From: Ruminococcus sp.
GTDB lineage: Bacteria > Bacillota > Clostridia > Oscillospirales > Ruminococcaceae
Direction of reading: 5' to 3'
Assembly (NCBI GenBank): GCA_016290875.1
Contig: JAEEVL010000009.1
Coordinates: 56,433-120,432 of the forward strand
Length of the DNA stretch: 64,000 nt
Each line of letters begins with the position of its first letter. The first letter of the stretch is position 1. Under the pieces are notes generated by a model. It did not search any database. It saw nothing but the letters and a program-made list of their open reading frames with translations, and was not told the origin of the DNA. This document shows, one piece after another, positions 9,901-18,171 of the stretch. The position numbers and the translations under genes were made by a program.

Positions 9901-12900
9901 GTTACAACAGTAACAGTTCCTGAGGGCTCAATCGCATGGCAGATCGACACTAAGGACGCTCAGCCTGGTGATAAGGTAACTCTCGACGTAGTAGTTCTTG
10001 ATCCTAATGGTGCTAAGCTCCCCGTTGGCGGCGCTCAGTATTCAATCAAGGAAACTTCACCTATTGCATTCGGCGGCTATACTGATTCTTCAGCAGCTTA
10101 CGGTGCAGTAATTGAAGGCAACGCAGATGACAGAGAGTTCGGTTTCGCAACAGAGACTGGTGCAGGTGTTGCTGCAGCTAATAAGGCAGTAGTTATGACA
10201 CTTACATACACAGTACCTGAGGATTGCGCTGACGGATTCTATCCTGTTGAATTCGATAACGGATTCGCATTCGTATCTGATACAAACGGATCCAATATCA
10301 CAAAGAACATTGTATTCCTCAATGGTGGTATTAATGTTACAAGAGTAACAACAACTACAACTACTGAGACTACAACAGACACAACAACAAGCGACGCAAC
10401 TACAGAGTCTACAACAGATTCTACAACAGTAACAGAAACAGAGTCTACAACTGAGTCTGAGACTTCTACAACAGTAACAGTTTCAGTTCCTGAGGGCTCA
10501 ATTGCATGGCAGATCGACACTAAGGACGCACAGCCCGGTGATACAGTAACACTCGACGTAGTAGTACTTGATCCTAACGAAGCTAAGCTTCCTGTTGCTG
10601 GTGCACAGTTCGTTGTTAATGAAACTTCTCCTATTGCATTCGGCGGCTATACTGATTCTTCAGCAGCTTACGGTGCAGTAATTGAAGGTAACACAACAGA
10701 TAAGGAATTCGGTTTCGCAACAGAGACTGGTGCAGGTGTTGCAGCAGCTAATAAGGCAGTAGTAATGACACTTACATACACAGTACCTGAGGATTGCGCA
10801 GACGGTTTCTATCCTGTAGAGTTCGGTAAGGGATTCACATTTGTATCTGATACAAACGGATCCAATATCACAAAGAACATTGTATTCCTCGATGGTGGTA
10901 TTAATGTTACAAGAGTAACAACAACTACAACTACTGAGACTACAACAGAAACAACAACAACTGATGTAACAACAGAGTCTACAACAGACACTGACGTTAC
11001 AACAGAGTCTACAACAGATACTGACGTTACAACAGAGTCTACAACAGATACTGATGTAACAACAGAGTCTACAACAGACACAGACGTAACAACAGAGTCT
11101 ACAACAGATACTGACGTTACAACAGAGTCTACAACTGTAACAGAATCTACAACAACAGAAACTGAGTCTACAACTCTTGAGCCTGTAACTGTTCCTTATG
11201 ATTCAATTGCATGGCAGATCGAGAGCAAGAAGGCTAACCCTGGTGACACTGTTACACTTAACGTAATAGTACGTGATCCTAATGCAGCTCAGCTTCCTGT
11301 AGCTGGTGCACAGTTCATTGTTGATCAGACTTCACCTATCGCATTTGCTGGTTACACTGACAAGTCAGCTGCTTACGGCAATGTGACAATTGAAGGAAAC
11401 GAAACAGATAAGGAATTCGGATTTGCAACAGAAACTGGTGCAGGTGTTGCTGCAGCTGATAAGGCTATAGTAATGACACTTACATATGTAGTTCCTGAGG
11501 ATTGCGAGGCTGGCTTCTATCCTGTTGAATTTGTTGATGGATATTCGTTCGTATCTGATACAAACGGCGGTAACATCACAGATAAGGTATACTTCCTTAA
11601 CGGCGGTATAACTGTAGTAGTTCCTCCGACTGAGCCCGAAACTGAGACTACAGCAGAAACAACAACAACTGATGTAACTACAGAGTCTACAACAGATACT
11701 GATGTTACAACAGAGTCCACAACAGACACAGATGTAACAACAGAGTCTACAACAGACACAGATGTAACAACAGAGTCTACAACAGATACTGACGTAACAA
11801 CAGAGTCTACAACAGATACTGACGTAACAACAGAGTCTACAACAGATACTGACGTAACAACAGAGTCTACAACAGATACTGACGTTACAACAGAGTCTAC
11901 AACAGAAACTGACGTTACAACAGAGTCTACAACAGACACAGACGTAACAACAGAGTCTACAACAGAAACTGACGTAACAACAGAGTCTATAACAGATACT
12001 GACGTAACAACAGAATCTACAACTGAGTCTGAGACATCAACTACAGTAACAGTATCAGTTCCTACTGGTGCTATTGCATGGCAGATCGACACTAAGGACG
12101 CTAAGCCTGGTGACACAGTAACACTCGACGTAGTGGTACTTGATCCTAACGGCGTTAAGCTTCCTGTAGCTGGTGCACAGTTCATTGTTGATCAGACTTC
12201 ACCTATCGCATTTGCTGGTTACACTGACAAGTCAGCTGCTTACGGCAATGTGACAATTGAAGGCAACACAACAGATAAGGAATTCGGATTTGCAACAGCT
12301 GATGGTATTGGTATCGCAGCAGATAACAATGCAATTGTTATGACACTTACATACACAGTACCTGAGGATTGTGCTGCTGGATTCTATCCTGTAACATTTA
12401 TTAAGGATTACCTTTCTGTATCTGGTACAGAAGGCATCGACCTTACAAAGAACGTTCTCTTCCTCGATGGTGGTATCAATGTAATCCCTGTTCCTACTGA
12501 AGAGGAGACAACTACTACAACAACTGATGTAACAACAGAGTCTACAACAGATACTGACGTTACAACAGAGTCTACAACAGACACAGATGTAACAACAGAG
12601 TCTACAACAGATACTGACGTTACAACAGAGTCTACAACAGACACAGATGTAACAACAGAGTCTACAACAGATACTGATGTAACAACAGAGTCTACAACAG
12701 ACACAGACGTAACAACAGAATCTACAACAGATACTGACGTTACAACAGAGTCTACAACAGATACTGACGTTACAACAGAGTCTACAACAGATACTGACGT
12801 TACAACAGAGTCTACAACAGACACAGACGTAACAACAGAGTCTACAACAGATACTGATGTTACAACAGAGTCTACAACAGACACAGACGTAACAACAGAG

Positions 12901-14058
12901 TCTACAACTGAGTCTGAAACAACAACTACAATCCACGTTCCTGAGGGAGCAATCATCTGGGACGGCGATGAAGCTGTTGGTTACGCTGGCGATACAGTAA
13001 CAGTTAAGCTCATAGTTAAGAATCCGAACGGTGCTGATGTACCTGTTTCAGGTGCTAAGTTCGCAGTAGATACACCTACTGGCTTCAACGTAGTTGACGC
13101 TTCCGGTTCTGACGCTTACAGCGCTGATCTTACTGAGTCAGGCATAGGCTACAAGTTTACAACAAATGACGGATCTGCTATCAATGCTGCTGATGGTTCA
13201 GTAGTAGCTGAGTTCCAGATCAGTATTCCTGAGAATGCTAAGGCTGGCGATTACACAGTAGACTTTACTGATGTAAGAGTTAACGGTGATGCAGGCATTA
13301 ATGTTACTAACTACGTAATCGTACTTCCTGGTAACATTAAGGTTATTCCAAAGCCGGTTGATAAGACAACTTATGCAGTTCTCGACACAACATACGGCTT
13401 CTACTTCAGCCACGATAACGGTAAGACAACAGGTCGCGGATTCTCAACCGATATGGTTAAGTCTATCAAGATCATTGATGTTGTTGATGGTATCGAGACT
13501 GAGAGAGAAATCGACAGATCACTCATCAACTTCGGCGGTGCAACACCTGCAAGCGTATTCACAGCAGATGGCATAACAGGTAAGAGCCTCGACGAATTCA
13601 AGTATGAGATCCCTGTATACTACGGCGAAGAACCGCTCCTCGACAAGGATGGCAACCAGTGCACAGTAACTGCTTACATCGGCGTTAAGGGTGATTCAGA
13701 CCTCGATGGTATGGTTCTCATGTTTGACGCTTCAAGCACTCTTAAGTACTTCACAGCAATGTCAAGTGGTAAGGCAGCTAGAGAGACATTGTTCTCAGAC
13801 AGCAAGCTCGTAAGCGGACCTGATGATATCCTCGACGACTTCTGTGCATTCCTTGCGAATGTAACAGCAGATGAATATGATCCCGACAACTGGAGCAAGA
13901 CTAAGGAGAACAGAACATTCCGCGCAGATGACGCAAGTGCTATCCTTAGATACTACACCAGAATGTCAACACTTACAGCTCTCGGTGAAGTTGATGACGA
14001 CACCAAGCAGGCTGAGTGGGATACAATTTGTCCTGACAGAGCAAAGTCAAAGGCTTGA
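6988..14058 (+). CDS. scaB: Anchoring-level scaffoldin ScaB, 11 cohesins plus X-dockerin
   Basis: A 2356-residue secreted scaffoldin with a signal peptide (about 1-30). Cohesins by my reading lie at about 56-192, 217-353, 369-506, 534-670, 672-810, 812-950, 979-1118, 1169-1310, 1404-1545, 1693-1833 and 1985-2120. The first three are almost copies of the ScaA cohesins (GDVAVAGMDVFYQ). The other eight belong to a second type (for example SIAWQIDTKDA, PVAGAQF). An X-module plus dockerin (about 2122-2356; loop GDSDLDGMVLMFDASS, second loop FRADDASAILRYY) closes the protein. Thr/Glu-rich linkers between cohesins 8-9, 9-10 and 10-11 consist largely of a 10-residue repeat. In known strains the X-dockerin binds ScaE and the second cohesin type binds ScaA. 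A strong terminator follows at 14083. Confidence 0.92.
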   Translation: MKKLLSAVTSIVMSASLITSAFASSVSAASRLSAEQPNISISNFDDIATNNVAASESDLTLDFGTYTVDAGGSVNVNVKLAAGDVAVAGMDVFYQVDSPLTITGFGGSSAAYNATIDKNEDKLEQNFFAVGSDGEPVKGEVGESVFKCKVSVPDTCPTGDYKITFKSIEAYKSGQNSESWNVELIPGVIHVNGTTSGSGSQETSTEIVTQAPGDSDITLDFGKYSAAPGESVNVNVKLAAGDVAVAGMDVFYQIDSPLKITGFGGTSAAYNAAIDKNEDKLEQNFFSVGSDGEPVKGEVGETVFKCKVSVPENCPAGDYKITFKSIEAYKSGQNSDSWNVNLIPGVITVSGTPTEIVTSEDPTQAPGDADLVLDFGKYEAEAGGSVNVSVKLASGDVAVAGMDVFYQIDSPLTITGFGGSSAAYNATIDKNEDKLEQNFFAVGSDGEPVKGEVGESVFKCKVSVPENCPAGDYKITFKSIEAYKSGQNSDSWNVKVIPGVITVGNPGPSESTTNGEVLTETTTVTVTTVPPVSGSVEWVIPEVNADPGETVAMKVVVKNSDLAIGGATFGVKQDSPIKYVSISDASSGYDADIEANNDDQEFEFSKITSTGLKAADGSEVFTIKFKVPEDCAGGTYNVKWSDVTVSDINGNIITSKVKLTNGKIIVSDPVPEGNISWVLDKKTAKPGETVKISAVVSDKNGAKLPVAGAQFKLDAASPISYVGIDNSTTAYDAALEPNNSDKEFAFARTDGTGYAAANGAKVFTIEYKVPADCKPGTYAVKWSDAFVSDTNGRNITENVTLVDGAIQVIDDTEGSVEWVIPEKQATPGETVLMPVVVKGSSDPALAVAGAQFIIKNADGISYKSIEGSDAYKATIEYNNTDKEFGFATADGVGVAASDDDVVMVLSYTVPEDCAPGVYPVEWSGAFISDTNGANITDKVTLTDGFIEVVDPESTTTTTTTTGETTESTTVTVTTVTVPEGSIAWQIDTKDAQPGDKVTLDVVVLDPNGAKLPVGGAQYSIKETSPIAFGGYTDSSAAYGAVIEGNADDREFGFATETGAGVAAANKAVVMTLTYTVPEDCADGFYPVEFDNGFAFVSDTNGSNITKNIVFLNGGINVTRVTTTTTTETTTDTTTSDATTESTTDSTTVTETESTTESETSTTVTVSVPEGSIAWQIDTKDAQPGDTVTLDVVVLDPNEAKLPVAGAQFVVNETSPIAFGGYTDSSAAYGAVIEGNTTDKEFGFATETGAGVAAANKAVVMTLTYTVPEDCADGFYPVEFGKGFTFVSDTNGSNITKNIVFLDGGINVTRVTTTTTTETTTETTTTDVTTESTTDTDVTTESTTDTDVTTESTTDTDVTTESTTDTDVTTESTTDTDVTTESTTVTESTTTETESTTLEPVTVPYDSIAWQIESKKANPGDTVTLNVIVRDPNAAQLPVAGAQFIVDQTSPIAFAGYTDKSAAYGNVTIEGNETDKEFGFATETGAGVAAADKAIVMTLTYVVPEDCEAGFYPVEFVDGYSFVSDTNGGNITDKVYFLNGGITVVVPPTEPETETTAETTTTDVTTESTTDTDVTTESTTDTDVTTESTTDTDVTTESTTDTDVTTESTTDTDVTTESTTDTDVTTESTTDTDVTTESTTETDVTTESTTDTDVTTESTTETDVTTESITDTDVTTESTTESETSTTVTVSVPTGAIAWQIDTKDAKPGDTVTLDVVVLDPNGVKLPVAGAQFIVDQTSPIAFAGYTDKSAAYGNVTIEGNTTDKEFGFATADGIGIAADNNAIVMTLTYTVPEDCAAGFYPVTFIKDYLSVSGTEGIDLTKNVLFLDGGINVIPVPTEEETTTTTTDVTTESTTDTDVTTESTTDTDVTTESTTDTDVTTESTTDTDVTTESTTDTDVTTESTTDTDVTTESTTDTDVTTESTTDTDVTTESTTDTDVTTESTTDTDVTTESTTDTDVTTESTTDTDVTTESTTESETTTTIHVPEGAIIWDGDEAVGYAGDTVTVKLIVKNPNGADVPVSGAKFAVDTPTGFNVVDASGSDAYSADLTESGIGYKFTTNDGSAINAADGSVVAEFQISIPENAKAGDYTVDFTDVRVNGDAGINVTNYVIVLPGNIKVIPKPVDKTTYAVLDTTYGFYFSHDNGKTTGRGFSTDMVKSIKIIDVVDGIETEREIDRSLINFGGATPASVFTADGITGKSLDEFKYEIPVYYGEEPLLDKDGNQCTVTAYIGVKGDSDLDGMVLMFDASSTLKYFTAMSSGKAARETLFSDSKLVSGPDDILDDFCAFLANVTADEYDPDNWSKTKENRTFRADDASAILRYYTRMSTLTALGEVDDDTKQAEWDTICPDRAKSKA
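10963..11142 (+). repeat. In-frame 30-bp tandem repeat, 6 copies (linker cohesin 8-9)
   Basis: Six copies of a 30-bp unit encoding DVTTESTTDT or a one-residue variant. Copies differ mainly at synonymous sites (gat/gac, gta/gtt, ata ct/aca ca). The repeats are contiguous, without spacers, and in frame with scaB. Confidence 0.95.
11671..12030 (+). repeat. In-frame 30-bp tandem repeat, 12 copies (linker cohesin 9-10)
   Basis: Twelve contiguous copies of the same 30-bp unit, with occasional D-to-E and T-to-I changes (for example TETDV, ESIT). This is twice the size of the preceding array, which points to unequal crossing-over or slippage. Confidence 0.95.
12526..12915 (+). repeat. In-frame 30-bp tandem repeat, 13 copies (linker cohesin 10-11)
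   Basis: Thirteen contiguous copies of the 30-bp unit, all encoding the same decapeptide apart from the last. Alternation of two synonymous versions suggests amplification in blocks of 60 bp. Confidence 0.95.
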
Positions 14059-14082
14059 GTTTAACTTAGGCTAACAATAAAG

Positions 14083-14110
14083 AAAGCAGACCTTCGGGTC
14101 TGCTTTTTTT
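14083..14110 (+). terminator. Intrinsic terminator after scaB
   Basis: GCAGACC (14086-14092), TTCG tetraloop, GGTCTGC (14097-14103), then seven T. It separates scaC-scaA-scaB from cttA, which has its own promoters. Confidence 0.92.
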
Positions 14111-14127
14111 ATTCCATATTTTGTGGA

Positions 14128-14156
14128 TTGACACTGCACTTGCTGAGTGTTATAAT
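14128..14156 (+). promoter_or_regulatory. Perfect consensus promoter between scaB and cttA (distal)
   Basis: TTGACA (14128-14133), 17-nt spacer, TATAAT (14151-14156). It lies about 300 bp before the cttA start and right after the scaB terminator. It would make either a long cttA leader or a separate short RNA. No gene is seen in 14160-14440. Confidence 0.7.
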
Positions 14157-14306
14157 GTCTGATAGAAAGCGGAAAAACAGGCGCTTGACAAATATGTACA
14201 AAGCACCCTCAATATATTAGCAGTTTTGCCGTTTTGGTTGTGTAATAAGCACAAAAATGAACTTGATTAATCGTCAATAATTTTTGAAAAAAATACACAG
14301 TATTGC

Positions 14307-14335
14307 TTGACTTATCAGTATTTATGTGCTAAAAT
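14307..14335 (+). promoter_or_regulatory. Proximal cttA promoter
   Basis: TTGACT (14307-14312), 17-nt spacer, TAAAAT (14330-14335). The expected transcript starts near 14342, giving a leader of about 125 nt. Confidence 0.65.
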
Positions 14336-14349
14336 GGAGTTATGAATTT

Positions 14350-14437
14350 TTGGGTGAAGTGTATCCATTTGCATATACTAAGCCAAAAATGCACCCGAAT
14401 AAGGCTTTCATTGTACAAAACGGAGACAACTTCGGGT
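14350..14437 (+). promoter_or_regulatory. cttA leader with mutually exclusive stems
   Basis: Segment 14392-14399 can pair in two ways. Bases 14350-14356 (TTGGGTG) pair with 14392-14398 (CACCCGA, one G-U), enclosing a further 7-bp hairpin (14358-14364 with 14373-14379). Alternatively ACCCGAA (14393-14399) pairs perfectly with TTCGGGT (14431-14437), which ends about 10 nt before the AGAGAGG ribosome binding site. The two stems cannot coexist, as in a regulatory switch. Function is inferred from sequence complementarity only. Confidence 0.45.
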
Positions 14438-14465
14438 AAAAAATATGTTAGAGAGGTATAGAACA

Positions 14466-17042
14466 ATGAAGAACTCATTATTCAAGAGAGCCGTTGCGAC
14501 AGTAGCCGCTGTTCCGCTTGCTCTTACGCAGAGTCTGACTTGCTCATTCGCTGCATCTGATGTTTCAGTTCCTGTAAGTGTAGCAGCTGCTGAAGACACA
14601 GACACATCATTCACACTCCAATCTCTCCTTCACATTGCTCCTGACGATGAAGATCAGTACTCCGACTGGAACTTCACAGCGTCAAATGCAATCGACAAGC
14701 TTCTTGCTGAAGGCAAAACAGCTGGAAACATCAATCTTTCAAGCATTTTTGATGTTGTTGCTGCAAATGCTGGTCAGTATAAGGAGATCGCAGAGCACAT
14801 AATCGCAATTACTACAGAGACAAAGTATGAGATCAATGAAAATGGAGATATCGTTCTTTCTGCTAAGGTAGGCAATATCTCAGCTGCACTCAGTGAAGTA
14901 TTCAAGAATTCTTTCGGACTTCTCAATGAGAAGCTTGCTGAAAAGTACTGCGCTCCCGAGCTCAAGAATATCGATTATACACAGGTTAAGGCTTCAGGAA
15001 GCATTAAGATCGTAGTTGGTTCTTCTGATCTTGCAGCAAGAACTAAAGTGCCCGTAACATTTGGATTTACTCCTGATGAAACAGGCAAGGAGCTCGGCAC
15101 TGCTGAATCTATTGACTATATCTACAATAAGCTCCAGGAGTACAAGCAGGTTGCTTATGCTGCAATCGATGCTGCTACTTCTGACTTCGATAAGGCTGCT
15201 GCTAAGGCAGATGTAGATGACAACATCGGCAAGTACGAGAGACTTACAAACTTCCTCACAAGAAATCTTAATAGAGTTCTTACAGAGACAAAGTCTGCTG
15301 AGTATGATAACGTAGCTGCTCTTATTGCAAGACTTAACAGATCTAAGTTCTTACAGAGACACAATAAGCAGATCCCTGAAAACGGTGCTGCTATTGCTGA
15401 AAGCAAGAAGGTTCAGAAGCTCTATAACAAGGCTAAGAACTTCTTCAACAAGAACGCTAAGCCTTACACACTCGATATCGAGGCAAGCGAGCTCGGTGCT
15501 TTTGCTGATTCACTCTATGGAATCAAGACTGAGACTGTAAAGGGTAATGCTTCTTTCGTTGCAAACTTCCCTGAGGATGAGTTTGAGGCTCTCGACGCTT
15601 ACTACGCTGAACAGGGCGAAGAGGTTGATCACGAGAACACTTACAAGCAGGTTATCGTTAATGTTGATGCAAGTAAGATCGATGGCAACAGCTTCACAGT
15701 TGATGTAAAGATCAAGAGAAACCTTGTTACAAAGCCTATCGAGACTACAACAACTACAACAACTGAGACTACAACAGATACTGATACAGAGTCTACAACT
15801 TCTGAATCAGAAACAGAAGAGACAGAGTCTACAACAACTACAACAGAAACAGAAGTGACTGAGTCTACAACAACTACTACAGAAACAGAAGTAACTGAGA
15901 CTGAGACAGTAACAGAAGTAACTGAGACTGAGACAGTAACAGAAACTGAAACTGTAACTGAGACAGAGACAGAGACTTCAGGTTCTACTGTAACTGAGAC
16001 AGAGACAGAGACTTCAGGTTCTACTGTAACTGAGACAGAGACAGAGACTGACTCTTCAACAACTGTAACAGAGACAGAGACAGTAACTGAGACAGATACA
16101 GAGACTGACTCTTCAACAACTGTAACAGAGACAACATCTGAGACAACTGAGTCTACAACAGAAACAGTAACTGAGACAGAGCCTGTTGTAACACTCGCAC
16201 TCGTTGGTACACCTTACGTTAACAACGAGGGTGATGCTGATAAGAGCGGCTTCGTAGCTAAGTATGGTTTCTATACTCAGATCGACAAGGCATTCTCATT
16301 CAATCAGGTTGAAAAGCTTGAGCTTACAATCATGTACAAGCAGGATATTGTTGATACAGACGGAAAGGTTAAGACTGTTTCAAGAAAGACTGCTATCGAC
16401 ATTTCTGACAAATTCAACTACGGCGAGGCTACTCCCGGAAGCGTATTTGACCTCACAAAGGCTCAGAAGTCACAGTTCAAGTATGAGCTCGCTATCTATG
16501 CTGCAGAAGACATCTATGCTCCTGCTGAACTCGGCGGAGAAGTAATTCTTGCTAAGGGCACAAAGCTCACAAACGACTTCGATGAAGACATCCTTGTACC
16601 TGTTTACATCGGCGTTAAGGGTGATGCTGACCTCAACGGTAAGATCACATCTGACGATGCTTCACTTGCACTTAGATTCTATACACAGCTTTCTAAGCAT
16701 GATGCTGATTCAACTGCTGTTCAGCTTTCATCAAATGTTATAGCTAAGGCTAAGGACGCAGAGGGTAATGATATAGATGATCCTAACGGACTCTATGACA
16801 ACTTCGCTGCATTCCTTATCGATACATACACAGACTATGCTGGAGCAATTCCAGCAGAGGAAAACTGGAGAGTAGGTAAGAAGGATATGTTCGCTGGCAC
16901 AGGCAGCAGAAAGTATGATGCTACTGATGCTTCTTACATCCTCAGATACTACACATGGGCTTCAGGCCAGGGCGACAAGGTACTCACTATTGCTGATCAG
17001 GCTGCAGGCTGGGATTACGCAACAGGTAAGGCAGCTGAATAA
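14466..17042 (+). CDS. cttA: CttA-like fibre-attachment protein with X-dockerin
   Basis: An 858-residue exported protein in the position of CttA, the R. flavefaciens protein that binds cellulose and docks on ScaE. I chose ATG 14466 over 14445 because AGAGAGG is correctly spaced and a signal peptide (MKNSLFKRAVATVAAVPLAL) starts there. The N-terminal part (about 30-425) is the presumed binding region; it looks rich in helices and I do not recognise a carbohydrate-binding family in it. A Thr/Glu/Ser-rich linker (about 425-573) leads to an X-module plus dockerin (574-858; loops GDADLNGKITSDDAS and RKYDATDASYILRYY). That X-dockerin resembles the one in ScaB, as expected for a shared ScaE partner. 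Confidence 0.82.
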   Translation: MKNSLFKRAVATVAAVPLALTQSLTCSFAASDVSVPVSVAAAEDTDTSFTLQSLLHIAPDDEDQYSDWNFTASNAIDKLLAEGKTAGNINLSSIFDVVAANAGQYKEIAEHIIAITTETKYEINENGDIVLSAKVGNISAALSEVFKNSFGLLNEKLAEKYCAPELKNIDYTQVKASGSIKIVVGSSDLAARTKVPVTFGFTPDETGKELGTAESIDYIYNKLQEYKQVAYAAIDAATSDFDKAAAKADVDDNIGKYERLTNFLTRNLNRVLTETKSAEYDNVAALIARLNRSKFLQRHNKQIPENGAAIAESKKVQKLYNKAKNFFNKNAKPYTLDIEASELGAFADSLYGIKTETVKGNASFVANFPEDEFEALDAYYAEQGEEVDHENTYKQVIVNVDASKIDGNSFTVDVKIKRNLVTKPIETTTTTTTETTTDTDTESTTSESETEETESTTTTTETEVTESTTTTTETEVTETETVTEVTETETVTETETVTETETETSGSTVTETETETSGSTVTETETETDSSTTVTETETVTETDTETDSSTTVTETTSETTESTTETVTETEPVVTLALVGTPYVNNEGDADKSGFVAKYGFYTQIDKAFSFNQVEKLELTIMYKQDIVDTDGKVKTVSRKTAIDISDKFNYGEATPGSVFDLTKAQKSQFKYELAIYAAEDIYAPAELGGEVILAKGTKLTNDFDEDILVPVYIGVKGDADLNGKITSDDASLALRFYTQLSKHDADSTAVQLSSNVIAKAKDAEGNDIDDPNGLYDNFAAFLIDTYTDYAGAIPAEENWRVGKKDMFAGTGSRKYDATDASYILRYYTWASGQGDKVLTIADQAAGWDYATGKAAE

Positions 17043-17080
17043 TTCAGCTTGACAGAATAATCAATTATTAAGAATGTTTA

Positions 17081-17105
17081 GCCTGCCGTCCCTCAGGCGG
17101 CGGGC
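17081..17105 (+). other. Strong hairpin between cttA and scaE
   Basis: GCCTGCCG (17081-17088) pairs with CGGCGGGC (17098-17105) around a 9-nt loop, with no T-run after it. It looks like an mRNA processing or stability element rather than a terminator. A TTGACA at 17049-17054 lacks a convincing -10 box, so scaE may be transcribed with cttA. Confidence 0.55.
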
Positions 17106-17139
17106 AACATATAAAACAATCTGAAAGGAAAGAATTACA

Positions 17140-18111
17140 ATGAGAAAGAATAATCTGAAAAAGGTATTCGCTGCTCTTGCTATGTCAGCAGTAGCAGTAT
17201 CAGCAACATCAGTAGCTGCTTCAGCTTCTGATTACACAGACGCTATCAGAACAGGCCAGGCAAACGAGGCTGTTGAGTACAACGCTTCTGCTTACAAGGC
17301 ATCTTCTGCTTACCAGAGTGCTGATGGAGCAACAATCACTCCTACAATTTCAATCGATAAGGTTGAGGTTAAGGAAGATGGCGCTGCTGGCTCTACAGTA
17401 CCTGTTAAGTTCAAGGTTTCCGGAGCAAGCGGCAAGTACGCTTCAGTTGGTGTTCACTTCGTATATGACCAGAGACTTACAATCGGCAACATCACACAGC
17501 CTAAGTCAATCGTTAATGATGAAACAGGCGATGAGACATATGTAGGTTCAAGCGGACTTTCACTCAGCCAGTCAAAGATCGAACCCGGTCTTGCTTTCTT
17601 CGCATTCATGGGTAGCGACAACAATGGTCAGGATGGTGAACTCGTTACTGTAAGATTCACACTTCCTGAGGACGCTAAGGGCGGCGATCTCTATCCTATC
17701 GGTGTTGAGTTCATGTCCAACGCAACAGCTGAAGATGGTTTCGGTGATGTTCCTCGTACAGATGCTGGTAAGCTCATGCAGGCTTATGTATTCACACAGG
17801 GTATTGAGAACGGTTACATCTCAGTAGTTGGTGAAGAGCCTTCTTCTGAGGAAGAGTCTTCTGAGGCTTCATCTGAGGAAGATACAACAGCTGAAGATAC
17901 AACAGCTGAGGATAACACAGATGCAACAAACGCTGAGGAGACAACAGGTGCTCAGACAACAGCAGCTGGTTCTACAACAGGCGCAGCAGCTACAACAACA
18001 CAGAAGGCTGAGGATTCAGTTCCTACAGGTGTTGCAGGCGTAGGCGTTGCAGTTGCAGGTCTCGCAGTAGCAGTTGGTACAGCATTCGTTCTTAGAAAGA
18101 AGGAAGACTAA
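17140..18111 (+). CDS. scaE: Cell-wall anchoring scaffoldin ScaE
   Basis: A 323-residue surface protein with a signal peptide (about 1-30, ASAS), a single cohesin (about 66-232) and a Glu/Thr-rich spacer (about 233-290). At the C-terminus is a sorting signal: VPTG at 294-297, a hydrophobic helix and the charged tail RKKED. In known strains the ScaE cohesin binds the X-dockerins of ScaB and CttA, and sortase attaches ScaE to peptidoglycan. The motif here is not a canonical LPXTG. RBS AAAGGAAAG precedes the ATG. A terminator follows at 18142. Confidence 0.9.
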   Translation: MRKNNLKKVFAALAMSAVAVSATSVAASASDYTDAIRTGQANEAVEYNASAYKASSAYQSADGATITPTISIDKVEVKEDGAAGSTVPVKFKVSGASGKYASVGVHFVYDQRLTIGNITQPKSIVNDETGDETYVGSSGLSLSQSKIEPGLAFFAFMGSDNNGQDGELVTVRFTLPEDAKGGDLYPIGVEFMSNATAEDGFGDVPRTDAGKLMQAYVFTQGIENGYISVVGEEPSSEEESSEASSEEDTTAEDTTAEDNTDATNAEETTGAQTTAAGSTTGAAATTTQKAEDSVPTGVAGVGVAVAGLAVAVGTAFVLRKKED

Positions 18112-18141
18112 TTAATTAGTCGCTGTAAAAGCTAAATAATC

Positions 18142-18168
18142 AAGGCTCTCCGAATGGAGAGCCTTTTT
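18142..18168 (+). terminator. Intrinsic terminator after scaE
   Basis: GGCTCTCC (18144-18151), loop GAAT, GGAGAGCC (18156-18163), then TTTTT. It ends the sca cluster and lies 4 bp from the stop of the convergent ttcA gene, which it may also serve. Confidence 0.92.
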
Positions 18169-18171
18169 CTA

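Noticed and set aside
10960..12930. Regular 30-bp repeats that could look like a CRISPR array
   Set aside because: The units are contiguous without spacers, in frame with scaB, and encode a Thr-rich linker.
11517..12956. Long minus-strand open frames of about 180-230 codons rich in Val/Ser/Thr or Cys
   Set aside because: They are the reverse of the repeat arrays; a repeat unit without stops keeps all frames open. No ribosome binding site or sensible protein composition.
14181..14220. Second TTGACA (within GGCGCTTGACA) between scaB and cttA
   Set aside because: No -10 box at 16-18 nt; the nearest TATATT is 22 nt away.
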